The notes beneath the pieces are model-generated. The model was not told the origin of the DNA. It did not search any database and was given only the letters and a program-made list of their open reading frames with translations. A program made the position numbers and the translations under genes. A DNA stretch of 64,000 nt. Origin: Salinispora vitiensis (GTDB lineage Bacteria; Actinomycetota; Actinomycetes; Mycobacteriales; Micromonosporaceae). The DNA is taken from contig NZ_KB900388.1 in the NCBI RefSeq assembly GCF_000378825.1, positions 4,223,901-4,287,900 of the forward strand. The letters run 5' to 3'. Positions 33,601 to 40,784 of the stretch are shown here, piece after piece. The first letter of the stretch is position 1. Each line of letters begins with the position of its first letter.

Positions 33601-33759
33601 ATGGTCAAGAAGGTCCTCACCTGGGCCGGTATCGCATTCCTGATCTTCTTCGTGGCCTACCGGCCAAACTCCGCGGCAGACGTCTTCAAGTCGCTTGGCG
33701 GCGGTCTCGTGGACATCGCCCAGGGGTTTGGCGAGTTCGTCACCAACATCGTCGCCTAG
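33601..33759 (+). CDS. Small single-helix membrane protein
   Basis: 52-aa protein, MVKKVLTWAGIAFLIFFVAY then a soluble tail ending GFGEFVTNIVA. One transmembrane helix covers residues 3-20. The tail GGGLVDIAQGFGEFVTNI is amphipathic. It ends 6 bp before the PH-domain membrane protein gene, so the two are probably co-transcribed and may act together; function unknown. Confidence 0.8.
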   Translation: MVKKVLTWAGIAFLIFFVAYRPNSAADVFKSLGGGLVDIAQGFGEFVTNIVA

Positions 33760-33765
33760 CCGACG

Positions 33766-34641
33766 ATGGGCAGCCCCTCCGGTCCCCCCTTCGACCCCGA
33801 CGACCCCGACCGGGAGCGCCGGGAGCGTGACACGGAATCGATCCCCCGGATCGAACCAGAGGACGGATCCGGCTATGGATCCGGTCCACCCCCATTCCCG
33901 GGTCCCGGCCCGTTCGACGAGGCGAGGTTGGGCGAGGAGCCCGGGTTCGCCGACGACAGCCGGTCGGGGCGGACCTGGATCCCCGACCCCGAGGGCGACT
34001 ACCAGCCGCCACAGATCTCCGAGGACGAGATCGCCGGCCTGCGGGCGGACTCCGCCGGCATGGCGCCACGCCGGGTCCTGCCGCTGGAGGATGAGCCCAG
34101 TTCCCTCGTCGCCCGCTACCTCTTCCCCACCGAGCGGTACCGGGGTGAGTGGAAGCGGCACTGGATTCACCTCGTCACCCCGCTGCTCATCGGCGTCGTC
34201 GCCACCTTCGTGCTGGGGTACCTCTCCGGCTTCCTCGCCGGCCGGGATGTCGGTGGGCTGACCACCGTCGCGGTGCTGGCCTGGTTTGCCGTGATGGGTT
34301 GGGTGGCGTGGCGGGTCGCCGACTGGTGGTACGACCGGTTCATCCTGACCAACAAACGGGTGATGGTCGTCAACGGCATCATTACCCGCCAGGTGGCGAT
34401 GATGCCGTTGGTACGGGTTACCGACATGAAATACGAGCAGACACCAGCCGGGCGAGCGCTCAACTATGGCACCTTCGTCCTCGAGTCCGCCGGGCAGGAA
34501 CAGGCGCTGCGCGAGATCAAGAACCTGCCCAACCCGAACGAGCTCTACCTGCGTGTCGTCGAGGAGATGTACGAGCCGCAGGCGGTCGAGGCGCGGCTGG
34601 GCAAGGAAGCCGACGAGGCGAAGGCCGACGACGGCGCCTGA
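33766..34641 (+). CDS. PH domain-containing (bPH2/YdbT-like) membrane protein
   Basis: 291-aa protein. An acidic Pro-rich cytoplasmic tail (about 1-115) is followed by two helices (about 139-160 and 165-185, HWIHLVTPLLIGVVATFVLGY and LTTVAVLAWFAVMGWVAW). A bacterial PH-like domain comes next (RFILTNKRVMVVNGIITRQVAMMPLVRVTDM). The family is linked to membrane stress and lipid binding; the specific role is unknown. It follows the small membrane protein by 6 bp. Confidence 0.86.
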   Translation: MGSPSGPPFDPDDPDRERRERDTESIPRIEPEDGSGYGSGPPPFPGPGPFDEARLGEEPGFADDSRSGRTWIPDPEGDYQPPQISEDEIAGLRADSAGMAPRRVLPLEDEPSSLVARYLFPTERYRGEWKRHWIHLVTPLLIGVVATFVLGYLSGFLAGRDVGGLTTVAVLAWFAVMGWVAWRVADWWYDRFILTNKRVMVVNGIITRQVAMMPLVRVTDMKYEQTPAGRALNYGTFVLESAGQEQALREIKNLPNPNELYLRVVEEMYEPQAVEARLGKEADEAKADDGA

Positions 34642-34723
34642 GGCAACGTCGGAGCCGGCGTGACCAGCGTCCCTTCTGGGTGAGGCGACGTGCCGTCCGC
34701 GCCGGCGCCGCTAGGTTGAGCCG

Positions 34724-35338
34724 GTGGACATCAAGCTCTTCGGTGAGGTCTTCGTAACCCTGCTCGTGATCGTTGACCCGCCGGGCATGATGCCCATCTT
34801 TCTGGCGCTGACCGGACCGTTGTCCGCCCGGGACCGGCATCGGGCGGCCTGGCAAGCGGTGGCGCTGGCGCTCGGGGTGATCGCGATCTTCGCGGTGGCG
34901 GGCCCGACCCTGCTCGACTACCTGCACGTGGACCTGCCCGCACTGCAGGCCGCCGGTGGCCTGCTGCTCGTACTCGTGGCCCTGGAACTGTTGACCGGCA
35001 AAGCGGACGACCCCAGCCAGCAGGCCACCTCGAACATCGCGCTGGTGCCGCTGGGCACCCCGCTGCTCGCCGGTCCCGGCGCGATCGTGGCCACGATGCT
35101 CTTCATGCAGCAGGCCGACGGCGCGGCCGACATAACCGCGATCGCCGGCGCGATCGTCGCTGTGTTGCTCGCCGTCTGGGTGGTCCTCCGTTTCTCCGGT
35201 GGGATCGTCAAGATCCTGCGTCCGGGTGGGATCGAGGTGCTGACCCGGATCGCCGGGTTGCTGCTGGCGGCGATCGCGGTCCAGCTGATCGCCGACGCGG
35301 TGGCCGCCTTCGTCACCCAGTACACGACCGCGGGCTGA
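34724..35338 (+). CDS. MarC-family integral membrane protein
   Basis: 204-aa protein with six predicted helices. VTLLVIVDPPGMMPIFLALT is the family's first-helix signature and ALVPLGTPLLAGPGAIVATML the second-half repeat with the GPG motif. Once linked to antibiotic resistance, MarC has no established function. GTG 34724 is 6 nt after TAGGTT, consistent with leaderless translation. Confidence 0.92.
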   Translation: MDIKLFGEVFVTLLVIVDPPGMMPIFLALTGPLSARDRHRAAWQAVALALGVIAIFAVAGPTLLDYLHVDLPALQAAGGLLLVLVALELLTGKADDPSQQATSNIALVPLGTPLLAGPGAIVATMLFMQQADGAADITAIAGAIVAVLLAVWVVLRFSGGIVKILRPGGIEVLTRIAGLLLAAIAVQLIADAVAAFVTQYTTAG

Positions 35339-35370
35339 CTTCTGTCGGGGGCGGATGGCAGGATCGCGGT

Positions 35371-36279
35371 GTGCGACGAGCTGGCCGACCTTCCACCACC
35401 CCGCCGCGACCCCGCGCCGCCGAGCCCGAACAGCTCGGCTTCGAGGGCATGCCGGAGCGGCTCTTCGTCTGCACCCCCAGCAAACTCGGCGCCTACGCGG
35501 ACTGCCCACGGCGCTACCGCTACACCTACCTGGACCGGCCGGCCCCGCAGAAGGGGCCGCCCTGGGCGCACAATTCACTCGGGGCCAGCCTGCACACCGC
35601 GCTGAAAAACTGGTATGCGCTCCCCGTTGACCGGCGGCGGTCGGCGGCGCTGGCGACGCTGCTCAACGGCACTTGGGTGCGCGACGGCTACCGGGATCAT
35701 GAGCAGGAGCGAGCCGCGTTCCGAAAAGCGCTGGGCTGGCTTGAGGCGTACGTGGCGACGCTTGACCCGGAGACCGAACCGCTGGGGGTGGAGCGGGTGG
35801 TCGCGGTGAAGACCGGGGTGCTGGCGTTCAACGGCCGCGCCGACCGGATCGACTCCCGGGTCGGGCCGGCGGGGGCGGAGCTCGCCATCGTGGACTACAA
35901 GACCGGCCGGGCTGGGCTGGACGCCGACGACGCCCGCGGCTCACAGGCGCTGGCGCTCTACGCGTACGCGGCGGAGCGGGTCTTTCGCAAACCGTGTCGC
36001 CGGGTGGAGCTACACCACCTGCCGACCGGGACCGTCGCCGCGCACGAGCACAGCCCGGAGTCGCTTGCGCGGCAGGTGTCCCGGGCTGAGGAGACCGCCC
36101 GGGACATCCTTGCCGGTGAGCGTTCGGTCGCCGCCGGCGGTGACCCGGACCAGGCCTTCCCCACCGCCCCGGGGCCGCGCTGCGGCTGGTGTGACTTCCG
36201 GCGGCACTGTCCGGCCGGTGCGCAGACGCCGGGGAAGGACCCGTGGGCCGCCGTGGAGCGGGTGACCGACAGCGCGTGA
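35371..36279 (+). CDS. RecB-family PD-(D/E)XK exonuclease with Fe-S cluster
   Basis: 302-aa nuclease domain protein. FNGRADRID and LAIVDYKTG are the catalytic Asp and D-x-K motifs. Cys residues in ADCPRRYRYTY near 47 and in CGWCDFRRHCP near the C-terminus form the four-cysteine [4Fe-4S] staple of AddB/Cas4-type nucleases. It is a stand-alone nuclease without helicase, as in the Rv2119 family. Overlapping GTG codons at 35369 and 35371 precede it; the second is in frame. It is convergent with a fur gene. Confidence 0.9.
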   Translation: MRRAGRPSTTPPRPRAAEPEQLGFEGMPERLFVCTPSKLGAYADCPRRYRYTYLDRPAPQKGPPWAHNSLGASLHTALKNWYALPVDRRRSAALATLLNGTWVRDGYRDHEQERAAFRKALGWLEAYVATLDPETEPLGVERVVAVKTGVLAFNGRADRIDSRVGPAGAELAIVDYKTGRAGLDADDARGSQALALYAYAAERVFRKPCRRVELHHLPTGTVAAHEHSPESLARQVSRAEETARDILAGERSVAAGGDPDQAFPTAPGPRCGWCDFRRHCPAGAQTPGKDPWAAVERVTDSA

Positions 36280-36350
36280 CGGTCCCGCCCCGACCGCCCA
36301 CGGGTCCGGCGGCGCGTTGCGGCCCCGCGCAACGGCGTGAGCCGGGGCGG

Positions 36351-36779
36351 TCAGTCGTCGGCGCGGCGGCGGGCCTGGCAGCGGGGGCAGAGGCCCCAGA
36401 AGGTCACGTCGGCCTCGTCCACCTCGAAACCGTGGGCGATGTTCGGGTCGAGGCAGGGGGCGTCGCCGACGGCGCAGTCCACGTCGGCGATGTCGCCGCA
36501 ACCCCGACAGACAACGTGGTGGTGATTGTCGCCAACGCGGGCCTCGTAGCGGCCGGGGCTGCCGGCCGGCTCGATCCGGCGGGACAGCCCAGCCCGGGAC
36601 AGCGCGCCGAGCACGTCGTAAACCGCCTGGGTGGAGACCGAGGTGAGGCGCTCTCGGACCCGCCGGGCGATCTCGTCCACCTCTAGGTGGCCTCCGGCGG
36701 CGAGCACGTCGAGGACAGCGAGGCGGGGACGGGTTACCCGCAGCCCCTTCGACCGGAGCAGCTCCTCACTACTGGGCAT
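36351..36779 (-). CDS. Fur-family metal-dependent transcriptional regulator
   Basis: 142-aa repressor. The winged helix covers about 1-75 (LRVTRPRLAVLDVL, then STQAVYDVLGALSRAGL), followed by NHHHVVCRGCGD at 85-96 and CPRC at 131-134, which supply the regulatory histidines and the structural Cys4 zinc site. No katG or zinc-uptake gene is adjacent, so iron (FurA-like) cannot be told from other metals. Confidence 0.92.
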   Translation of the reverse strand: MPSSEELLRSKGLRVTRPRLAVLDVLAAGGHLEVDEIARRVRERLTSVSTQAVYDVLGALSRAGLSRRIEPAGSPGRYEARVGDNHHHVVCRGCGDIADVDCAVGDAPCLDPNIAHGFEVDEADVTFWGLCPRCQARRRADD

Positions 36780-36944
36780 GCGTCAATGACAGCACGCGAC
36801 AACCGAGAGCGACAACCGAGCGGCGAACCGACGGGGTGAACCGAGCGGATCACGACTGCGTGTAGCTCGGGCGCGGGACGTAGGTGGGTGGGTCAGGTGA
36901 CCGTAGGCTGGCCGTCCCGTGCCGGCAATCACCCGGAGGTGTCC

Positions 36945-37427
36945 ATGTTCAAGGAGTTCATGGGGCTGCCCGCCCACGTTCTTGTGGTACACGCTGTGGT
37001 CGTCTTCGTGCCGTTGCTCGCGCTGGTGGCGATCGCCTATGTCGCGTTGCCGCGGTTCCGGCCCCGGATCGACTGGGCGCTCGTCCTGCTGGCGGTGACG
37101 GCGCCGGCCACCGCATGGGTCGCGGTGCAGTCCGGCGAGGAGCTGAGTGACCTCTTCACCGCCCGCGGGATACAGGGGCCGATCGTCGACCAGATCGCCG
37201 AGCACTCTCGGTACGGCGCCCTGACCTTCCGGTACGTACTGGGGTTGGCGGTCGCCGCCATCGTGCTGCTCGTGGTGACCAGCGGTCGCCCCCGTGCGCC
37301 GAAATCGCCGCCCTGGGTGACCCGCGTGCTGTCAGTGGTGGTGGTCGCGTTCGCCGTCGTCAGTCTGATCTACGTCTCGCTCACCGGGCACACCGGCGCC
37401 GAGGCGGTCTGGGGGAACACCCTCTGA
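36945..37427 (+). CDS. DUF2231 membrane protein
   Basis: 160-aa protein with four hydrophobic helices. GLPAHVLVVHAVVVFVPLLAL near the start and LTGHTGAEAVWG at the end are the DUF2231 family marks; the two histidines on the first helix and the terminal TGHTG could bind a cofactor such as heme, which is speculative. ATG 36945 has GGAGG upstream; the frame is open to 36888. It diverges from fur. Confidence 0.88.
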   Translation: MFKEFMGLPAHVLVVHAVVVFVPLLALVAIAYVALPRFRPRIDWALVLLAVTAPATAWVAVQSGEELSDLFTARGIQGPIVDQIAEHSRYGALTFRYVLGLAVAAIVLLVVTSGRPRAPKSPPWVTRVLSVVVVAFAVVSLIYVSLTGHTGAEAVWGNTL

Positions 37428-37430
37428 CCC

Positions 37431-37838
37431 TCAGCGCACCAGCCGGAGGCAGAACGCGCAGCTGAGCGCCAACAGGATCACGGCGACGACCGCCCCGACG
37501 CTCCAGGTCAGGTGCTGTGCTCGCTGCTCGGCCCGGTCCAGCGCCGTCAGGTCCTGTCCGGGGAGCTGTCGTGGTGGTGGCGGCTGGACGTGGAGTGGCG
37601 GATGCCAGTCGGCCGGCGGCGGGATGGTCGGCGGCGGGCCGGTGTATCCGCCGGGCGGAGTTGTCGGCGGCGGGTCGGGATCGGCGGGCGGTGCGCCGGC
37701 CGGGTGGGGCTCGGCGGGCGGTGCGCCGGCCGGGTGGGGCTCGGCGGGCGGTGCGCCGGCCAGGTCGGGCTCGCCGGGCGGAGCACCGACGCCGGGGGGT
37801 CGCCAGTAGTCGTCCGCGGAGTTGCCGGGAGTCGTCAC
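37431..37838 (-). CDS. Pro-rich tail-anchored hypothetical protein
   Basis: 135-aa protein. Residues about 13-85 are Pro/Ala-rich with decapeptide repeats (AGAPPAEPHP type). A short coiled segment (LDRAEQRAQHLTW) and one C-terminal helix (SVGAVVAVILLALSCAFCLRLVR) follow, so it should be tail-anchored with the repeat region in the cytoplasm. GTG 37838 starts TTPGNSADDYW. Function unknown. It is 3 bp from the convergent DUF2231 gene. Confidence 0.7.
   Translation of the reverse strand: MTTPGNSADDYWRPPGVGAPPGEPDLAGAPPAEPHPAGAPPAEPHPAGAPPADPDPPPTTPPGGYTGPPPTIPPPADWHPPLHVQPPPPRQLPGQDLTALDRAEQRAQHLTWSVGAVVAVILLALSCAFCLRLVR
37681..37800 (-). repeat. 30-bp tandem repeat inside the Pro-rich protein gene
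   Basis: Three near-identical 30-bp units start at 37681, 37711 and 37741 (TCGGCGGGCGGTGCGCCGGC and 10 further bases), with a diverged fourth unit at 37771-37800. On the minus strand they encode PAEPHPAGAP-type decapeptides. The first two are identical, which suggests recent duplication. Confidence 0.95.
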
Positions 37839-37967
37839 GCCCGCTGACGCTACCAAGGGCCGGGCCACCCTGCAGACGCCCTCAGGCGCACCCGGGAACG
37901 CGGTCCGGTGGTCGACGTGCATCGTGACCTCGCTGTCTCCTCCGCCGGTCGGGCTAGGGTTAGCTTT

Positions 37968-38150
37968 GTGAACCACCAGGAGCCGGGAAGATCCGGGGTG
38001 CGTGCCGAGGACCGGCCGAGCAAGCGGCGCGATGACGGCTACTCGATGCTGCCGGAGCGGGCCGTTGACGACACCGACCAGGGGTGGGGGGAAGCCACCA
38101 GCGGTAGCGACGCCTGGTTGCTCGAGCAACGCCCGCCGCACTGGGACTGA
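37968..38150 (+). CDS. Small hydrophilic conserved protein
   Basis: 60-aa protein rich in charged residues, beginning VNHQEPGRSG and ending AWLLEQRPPHWD. The C-terminal motif looks conserved in type but I do not know a function. GTG 37968 lies 7 nt after TAGGGT, giving a probable leaderless transcript and the best evidence that it is a gene. It diverges from the Pro-rich protein gene. Confidence 0.6.
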   Translation: MNHQEPGRSGVRAEDRPSKRRDDGYSMLPERAVDDTDQGWGEATSGSDAWLLEQRPPHWD

Positions 38151-38457
38151 GTACGCGGGTCTGATCGGGTGTCGTAGCCACCGCCTCCGCCGGGCGCGGC
38201 CGCTTCCGAGACTCCAGACGGCCACCCTGGTGGGTCGCATTCCGCACCGTGGGTCTGGCCGGCCCTGTCATTGCCGCACCCTGCCCACACCGTCGCGGTG
38301 GCGGAGCCAGGGTGGGGTCGTTCTTGTCAAGTCTAGCTATAGTTAAATGTGTGAATCTACTGTATTAAGCGTTGCTAAAGGGTTAGGTGTGACGCTGGTG
38401 GTGGATTGATGGCATATGCGAGCGTTCTCTCACTGTCGGTTTTGGAGGGAGAACAGG
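38151..38457. other. 307-bp intergenic region, AT-rich near the endonuclease gene
   Basis: The segment 38330-38380 (AGTCTAGCTATAGTTAAATG and on) is among the most AT-rich in the window and probably holds the promoter of the secreted endonuclease. No gene is recognised. Confidence 0.5.
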
Positions 38458-39399
38458 TTGTCTGTCAGGAGAATGATCACCGCCATCCTGGTCCCACTTG
38501 CGCTGATCCTCGGTTCGGGTACGGCGGCGGTAGCCACGACCGCGAATACGACAGCGGAGAGGACCTATAACACCTGGGTCTGGAACGTTGCCGGCTGGAC
38601 GGTGAATGACTCGTCAACAACGAACGGTTTGATCACGGTGATCACCGACTCGATCATTAACCGGGACGCGGACTTCGCCGCCCTCAATGAGGTGTGCTGG
38701 GGGCAGTACCAGGCTGTTATTCAAAGGCTGCGCGTGCTGGGCTGGGCGGAAGACGACAGCAACTTCGCCCGGTTTGAGACGTCCCACTCCACCGCCTGCG
38801 ACGGTGGGGCCTTCGGAAACGCTATCTTCAGCAAGGCCCCACTCGGCGATGAATTGCGTTACACGCTGTCCTCGGACGGGTCATCCGAGGACAGGACGCT
38901 ATTGTGTGCACCATTGTTGACTATGCAGAAAATGGCGTTCTGCACCACGCACATTACGCCATCTAATGCGATTATCGACGGTAAGAACATCAATGAGCAG
39001 CAGCTGGACGAGGTGCACGGCCTCATGGAGACCTTCGACGGGCTTGGGATGACCGTCATTCTCGCTGGCGATCTCAACAATGAGGCCAATGCCGCGCGAT
39101 TGAACAAGTGGTACTCGTCCAGTGTGAACACGCGGTACAACTCCGCCAACTATGGCAGCTATCGGGAGCTGGATGACACGGACGCCCGTTGTGTCGGGTA
39201 CGGCGAGATCACCTTCGGCAACGACGACGAAGGCCCGTGTGGGCTGGGCCGCAAAATTGACTTCATCTTCGTGCGAGAGAATCGTCTTGCCGGATCGTAC
39301 GACGGTGACTCGCTCTCCATCTCCACCGCGTGCGGCGACAGCCCCTGTTCCGACCATCGGATCGTGATCGGCAGGGCCACGGTCGACGTGAACCTCTGA
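38458..39399 (+). CDS. Secreted endonuclease/exonuclease/phosphatase-fold protein
   Basis: 313-aa exported protein. The signal peptide (MITAILVPLALILGSGTAAVA) is followed by a DNase I-like fold: NEVCWGQ (metal-binding Glu), THIT, AGDLNNEAN, KIDFIFV and CSDHRIVIG (catalytic His). Likely substrates are DNA, RNA or phospholipid. TTG 38458 is chosen because GGAGGGA (38444-38450) is well spaced for it. Codon use is less GC-rich than the neighbours (ATT, AAT, TTG, TAT), suggesting horizontal acquisition. Paired cysteines fit an extracellular protein. Confidence 0.8.
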   Translation: MSVRRMITAILVPLALILGSGTAAVATTANTTAERTYNTWVWNVAGWTVNDSSTTNGLITVITDSIINRDADFAALNEVCWGQYQAVIQRLRVLGWAEDDSNFARFETSHSTACDGGAFGNAIFSKAPLGDELRYTLSSDGSSEDRTLLCAPLLTMQKMAFCTTHITPSNAIIDGKNINEQQLDEVHGLMETFDGLGMTVILAGDLNNEANAARLNKWYSSSVNTRYNSANYGSYRELDDTDARCVGYGEITFGNDDEGPCGLGRKIDFIFVRENRLAGSYDGDSLSISTACGDSPCSDHRIVIGRATVDVNL

Positions 39400-39550
39400 C
39401 CCGGTCGGTCCGCCCCCTGCCACCGAGCTGAACCCGAGCGATCACGGGCAGCCCCGGCGTGTTGACGGCCCCGCTGAGGGACCGTTTCCCGACCGGGTCT
39501 GCCCGTGATCGACGTGCCGGAAGTCGGGGCGGGGTCGCCCCGCCCCTCGC

Positions 39551-39955
39551 TCAGCTGGTGCCGCTGGCGGCGGGGGTCTTCTTGCCCCCGGAGTTGGCCG
39601 AGGAGCCCGTGCTCTTCGAGGAGGTTGCGTCGCCCGCCGCGGAGCCGTTCGACGCCGATCCGCTCGACGTCGAGTCTTTCGAGGTCGAGTCCTTCGAGGT
39701 CGAGTCGCTCGACGAGCTGGAGTCGTTGCTCGCGGCGGCGGGCTTGCTGCCCGCGCCACCCGAGCCCGAGTTGGAGTCGGAGCGGGAGTCGGTGCGGTAG
39801 AACCCCGACCCCTTGAACACGATGCCGACCGAGTTGAACAGTTTCCGCAACCGCCCCGCGCAGGTCGGGCACTCGGTCAGTGGCTCGTCGGTGAAGGACT
39901 GCACCGCCTCGAGCTGGTGGCCGCACGCGGTGCAGGCGTACTGGTACGTGGGCAC
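39551..39955 (-). CDS. FmdB-type zinc ribbon protein, Ruc-like redox-regulated chaperone candidate
   Basis: 134-aa protein. The N-terminal zinc ribbon has CTACGHQ and CPTCAGRL (two CxxC pairs); the second half is a disordered Ser/Asp/Lys tail (repeated SKDSTSKDSTS). This layout, the HrcA-type CIRCE upstream and the adjoining cyclo-ligase gene match M. tuberculosis Rv0991c, described as Ruc, a redox-regulated protein with an unstructured C-terminus that protects proteins from aggregation. GTG 39955 follows GGAGG. Function here is inferred by homology and synteny. Confidence 0.87.
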   Translation of the reverse strand: MPTYQYACTACGHQLEAVQSFTDEPLTECPTCAGRLRKLFNSVGIVFKGSGFYRTDSRSDSNSGSGGAGSKPAAASNDSSSSSDSTSKDSTSKDSTSSGSASNGSAAGDATSSKSTGSSANSGGKKTPAASGTS

Positions 39956-39982
39956 GTTCTCCTCCGGAACTGGCACTGTCGG

Positions 39983-40009
39983 TTGGCACTCAACGTATTC
40001 GAGTGCCAA
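39983..40009 (-). promoter_or_regulatory. CIRCE element (HrcA operator)
   Basis: TTGGCACTC (39983-39991), nine-base spacer, GAGTGCCAA (40001-40009): a perfect 9-9-9 inverted repeat matching the CIRCE consensus TTAGCACTC-N9-GAGTGCTAA in all but the third base of each arm. It lies 28 bp upstream of the Ruc-like gene, where HrcA binding would repress it until heat shock. Confidence 0.93.
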
Positions 40010-40069
40010 TGGTGCGCCATCGCCCCGGATTCGTCCAGCGGACGTGTGGGGCGCGACACCACCGCGGGT

Positions 40070-40699
40070 TCACCGCGGTACGGCACCGTCCAGCGTACGC
40101 AGGCCGTCCGCCGGGGTGACCACAGCGTGGACCGGCCGGTCATGCGGCTCCATCGGTAGGGTGTGCACCAGCTCACCGTCGTGCAGCGGCACCACGGTCA
40201 GGGTGGTCGCCGGGACCCGGGCGAGCGCCCGGTCGTACGAGCCGCCGCCCCGCCCCAGGCGCACCCCCCGACGGTCCACCGCCAGTGCCGGCAGCACCAC
40301 CAGGTCGGCCGTCGCGACAGCCGACCGGCCCAGCGGCGGCGCGGTCGGTTGCCGCATCCCCCGCCCGGCGGCGGCCAGATCGTCGGGTCCGGTCCACGGG
40401 GCCCAGTCCAGGTCGAGGTCAGCCCGGAGCACCGGCAACAGCAGTTCGGCGCCCTCCGGCAGCGCGGCGTGCAGTACCGCCGGCAGCTCTGGGCCCCCGG
40501 GTTCGGTGGCGACCGGCACGTACGCGGTCACCCGGCGCGGGCGCAGTCGGCGGACCAGTGCGACCAGGTTGGCCTGGACCTGCCGGGCGGCGGCGGCCCG
40601 CTCGGCGTCGCCGAACTGCCGACGGTGGGCGAGCAGTCTGGTTCGCGCCGCAAACTTCGCATCGCGGGTCAGTTCCACCCGATCAGAAAAATCTGGCAC
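40070..40699 (-). CDS. 5-formyltetrahydrofolate cyclo-ligase
   Basis: 209-aa folate-salvage enzyme that converts 5-formyl-THF and ATP to 5,10-methenyl-THF. VVLPALAVDRRGVRLGRGGGSYDRAL is the family signature with the GRGGGSYDR ATP/substrate loop, and VTAYVPVATEPGGPEL is the N-terminal substrate site. GTG 40699 has AGGAG upstream. It lies before the Ruc-like gene, the same order as Rv0992c-Rv0991c. Confidence 0.93.
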   Translation of the reverse strand: MPDFSDRVELTRDAKFAARTRLLAHRRQFGDAERAAAARQVQANLVALVRRLRPRRVTAYVPVATEPGGPELPAVLHAALPEGAELLLPVLRADLDLDWAPWTGPDDLAAAGRGMRQPTAPPLGRSAVATADLVVLPALAVDRRGVRLGRGGGSYDRALARVPATTLTVVPLHDGELVHTLPMEPHDRPVHAVVTPADGLRTLDGAVPR

Positions 40700-40784
40700 G
40701 CAACACTCCTGACGCAGGGCTCATCCGGGAGTGACTCTGTGTCAGCATCGCAGGCATCGGCCGGCGAAGTCCCGGGGGGACCGA

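Noticed and set aside
36315..36334. CGTTGCG/CGCAACG hairpin between the RecB-like gene and fur
   Set aside because: Seven-bp stem without T run; possible shared terminator but not convincing.
40061..40079. ACCGCGG/CCGCGGT hairpin over the cyclo-ligase stop codon
   Set aside because: Short stem that overlaps the stop; in GC-rich coding DNA such palindromes are common.
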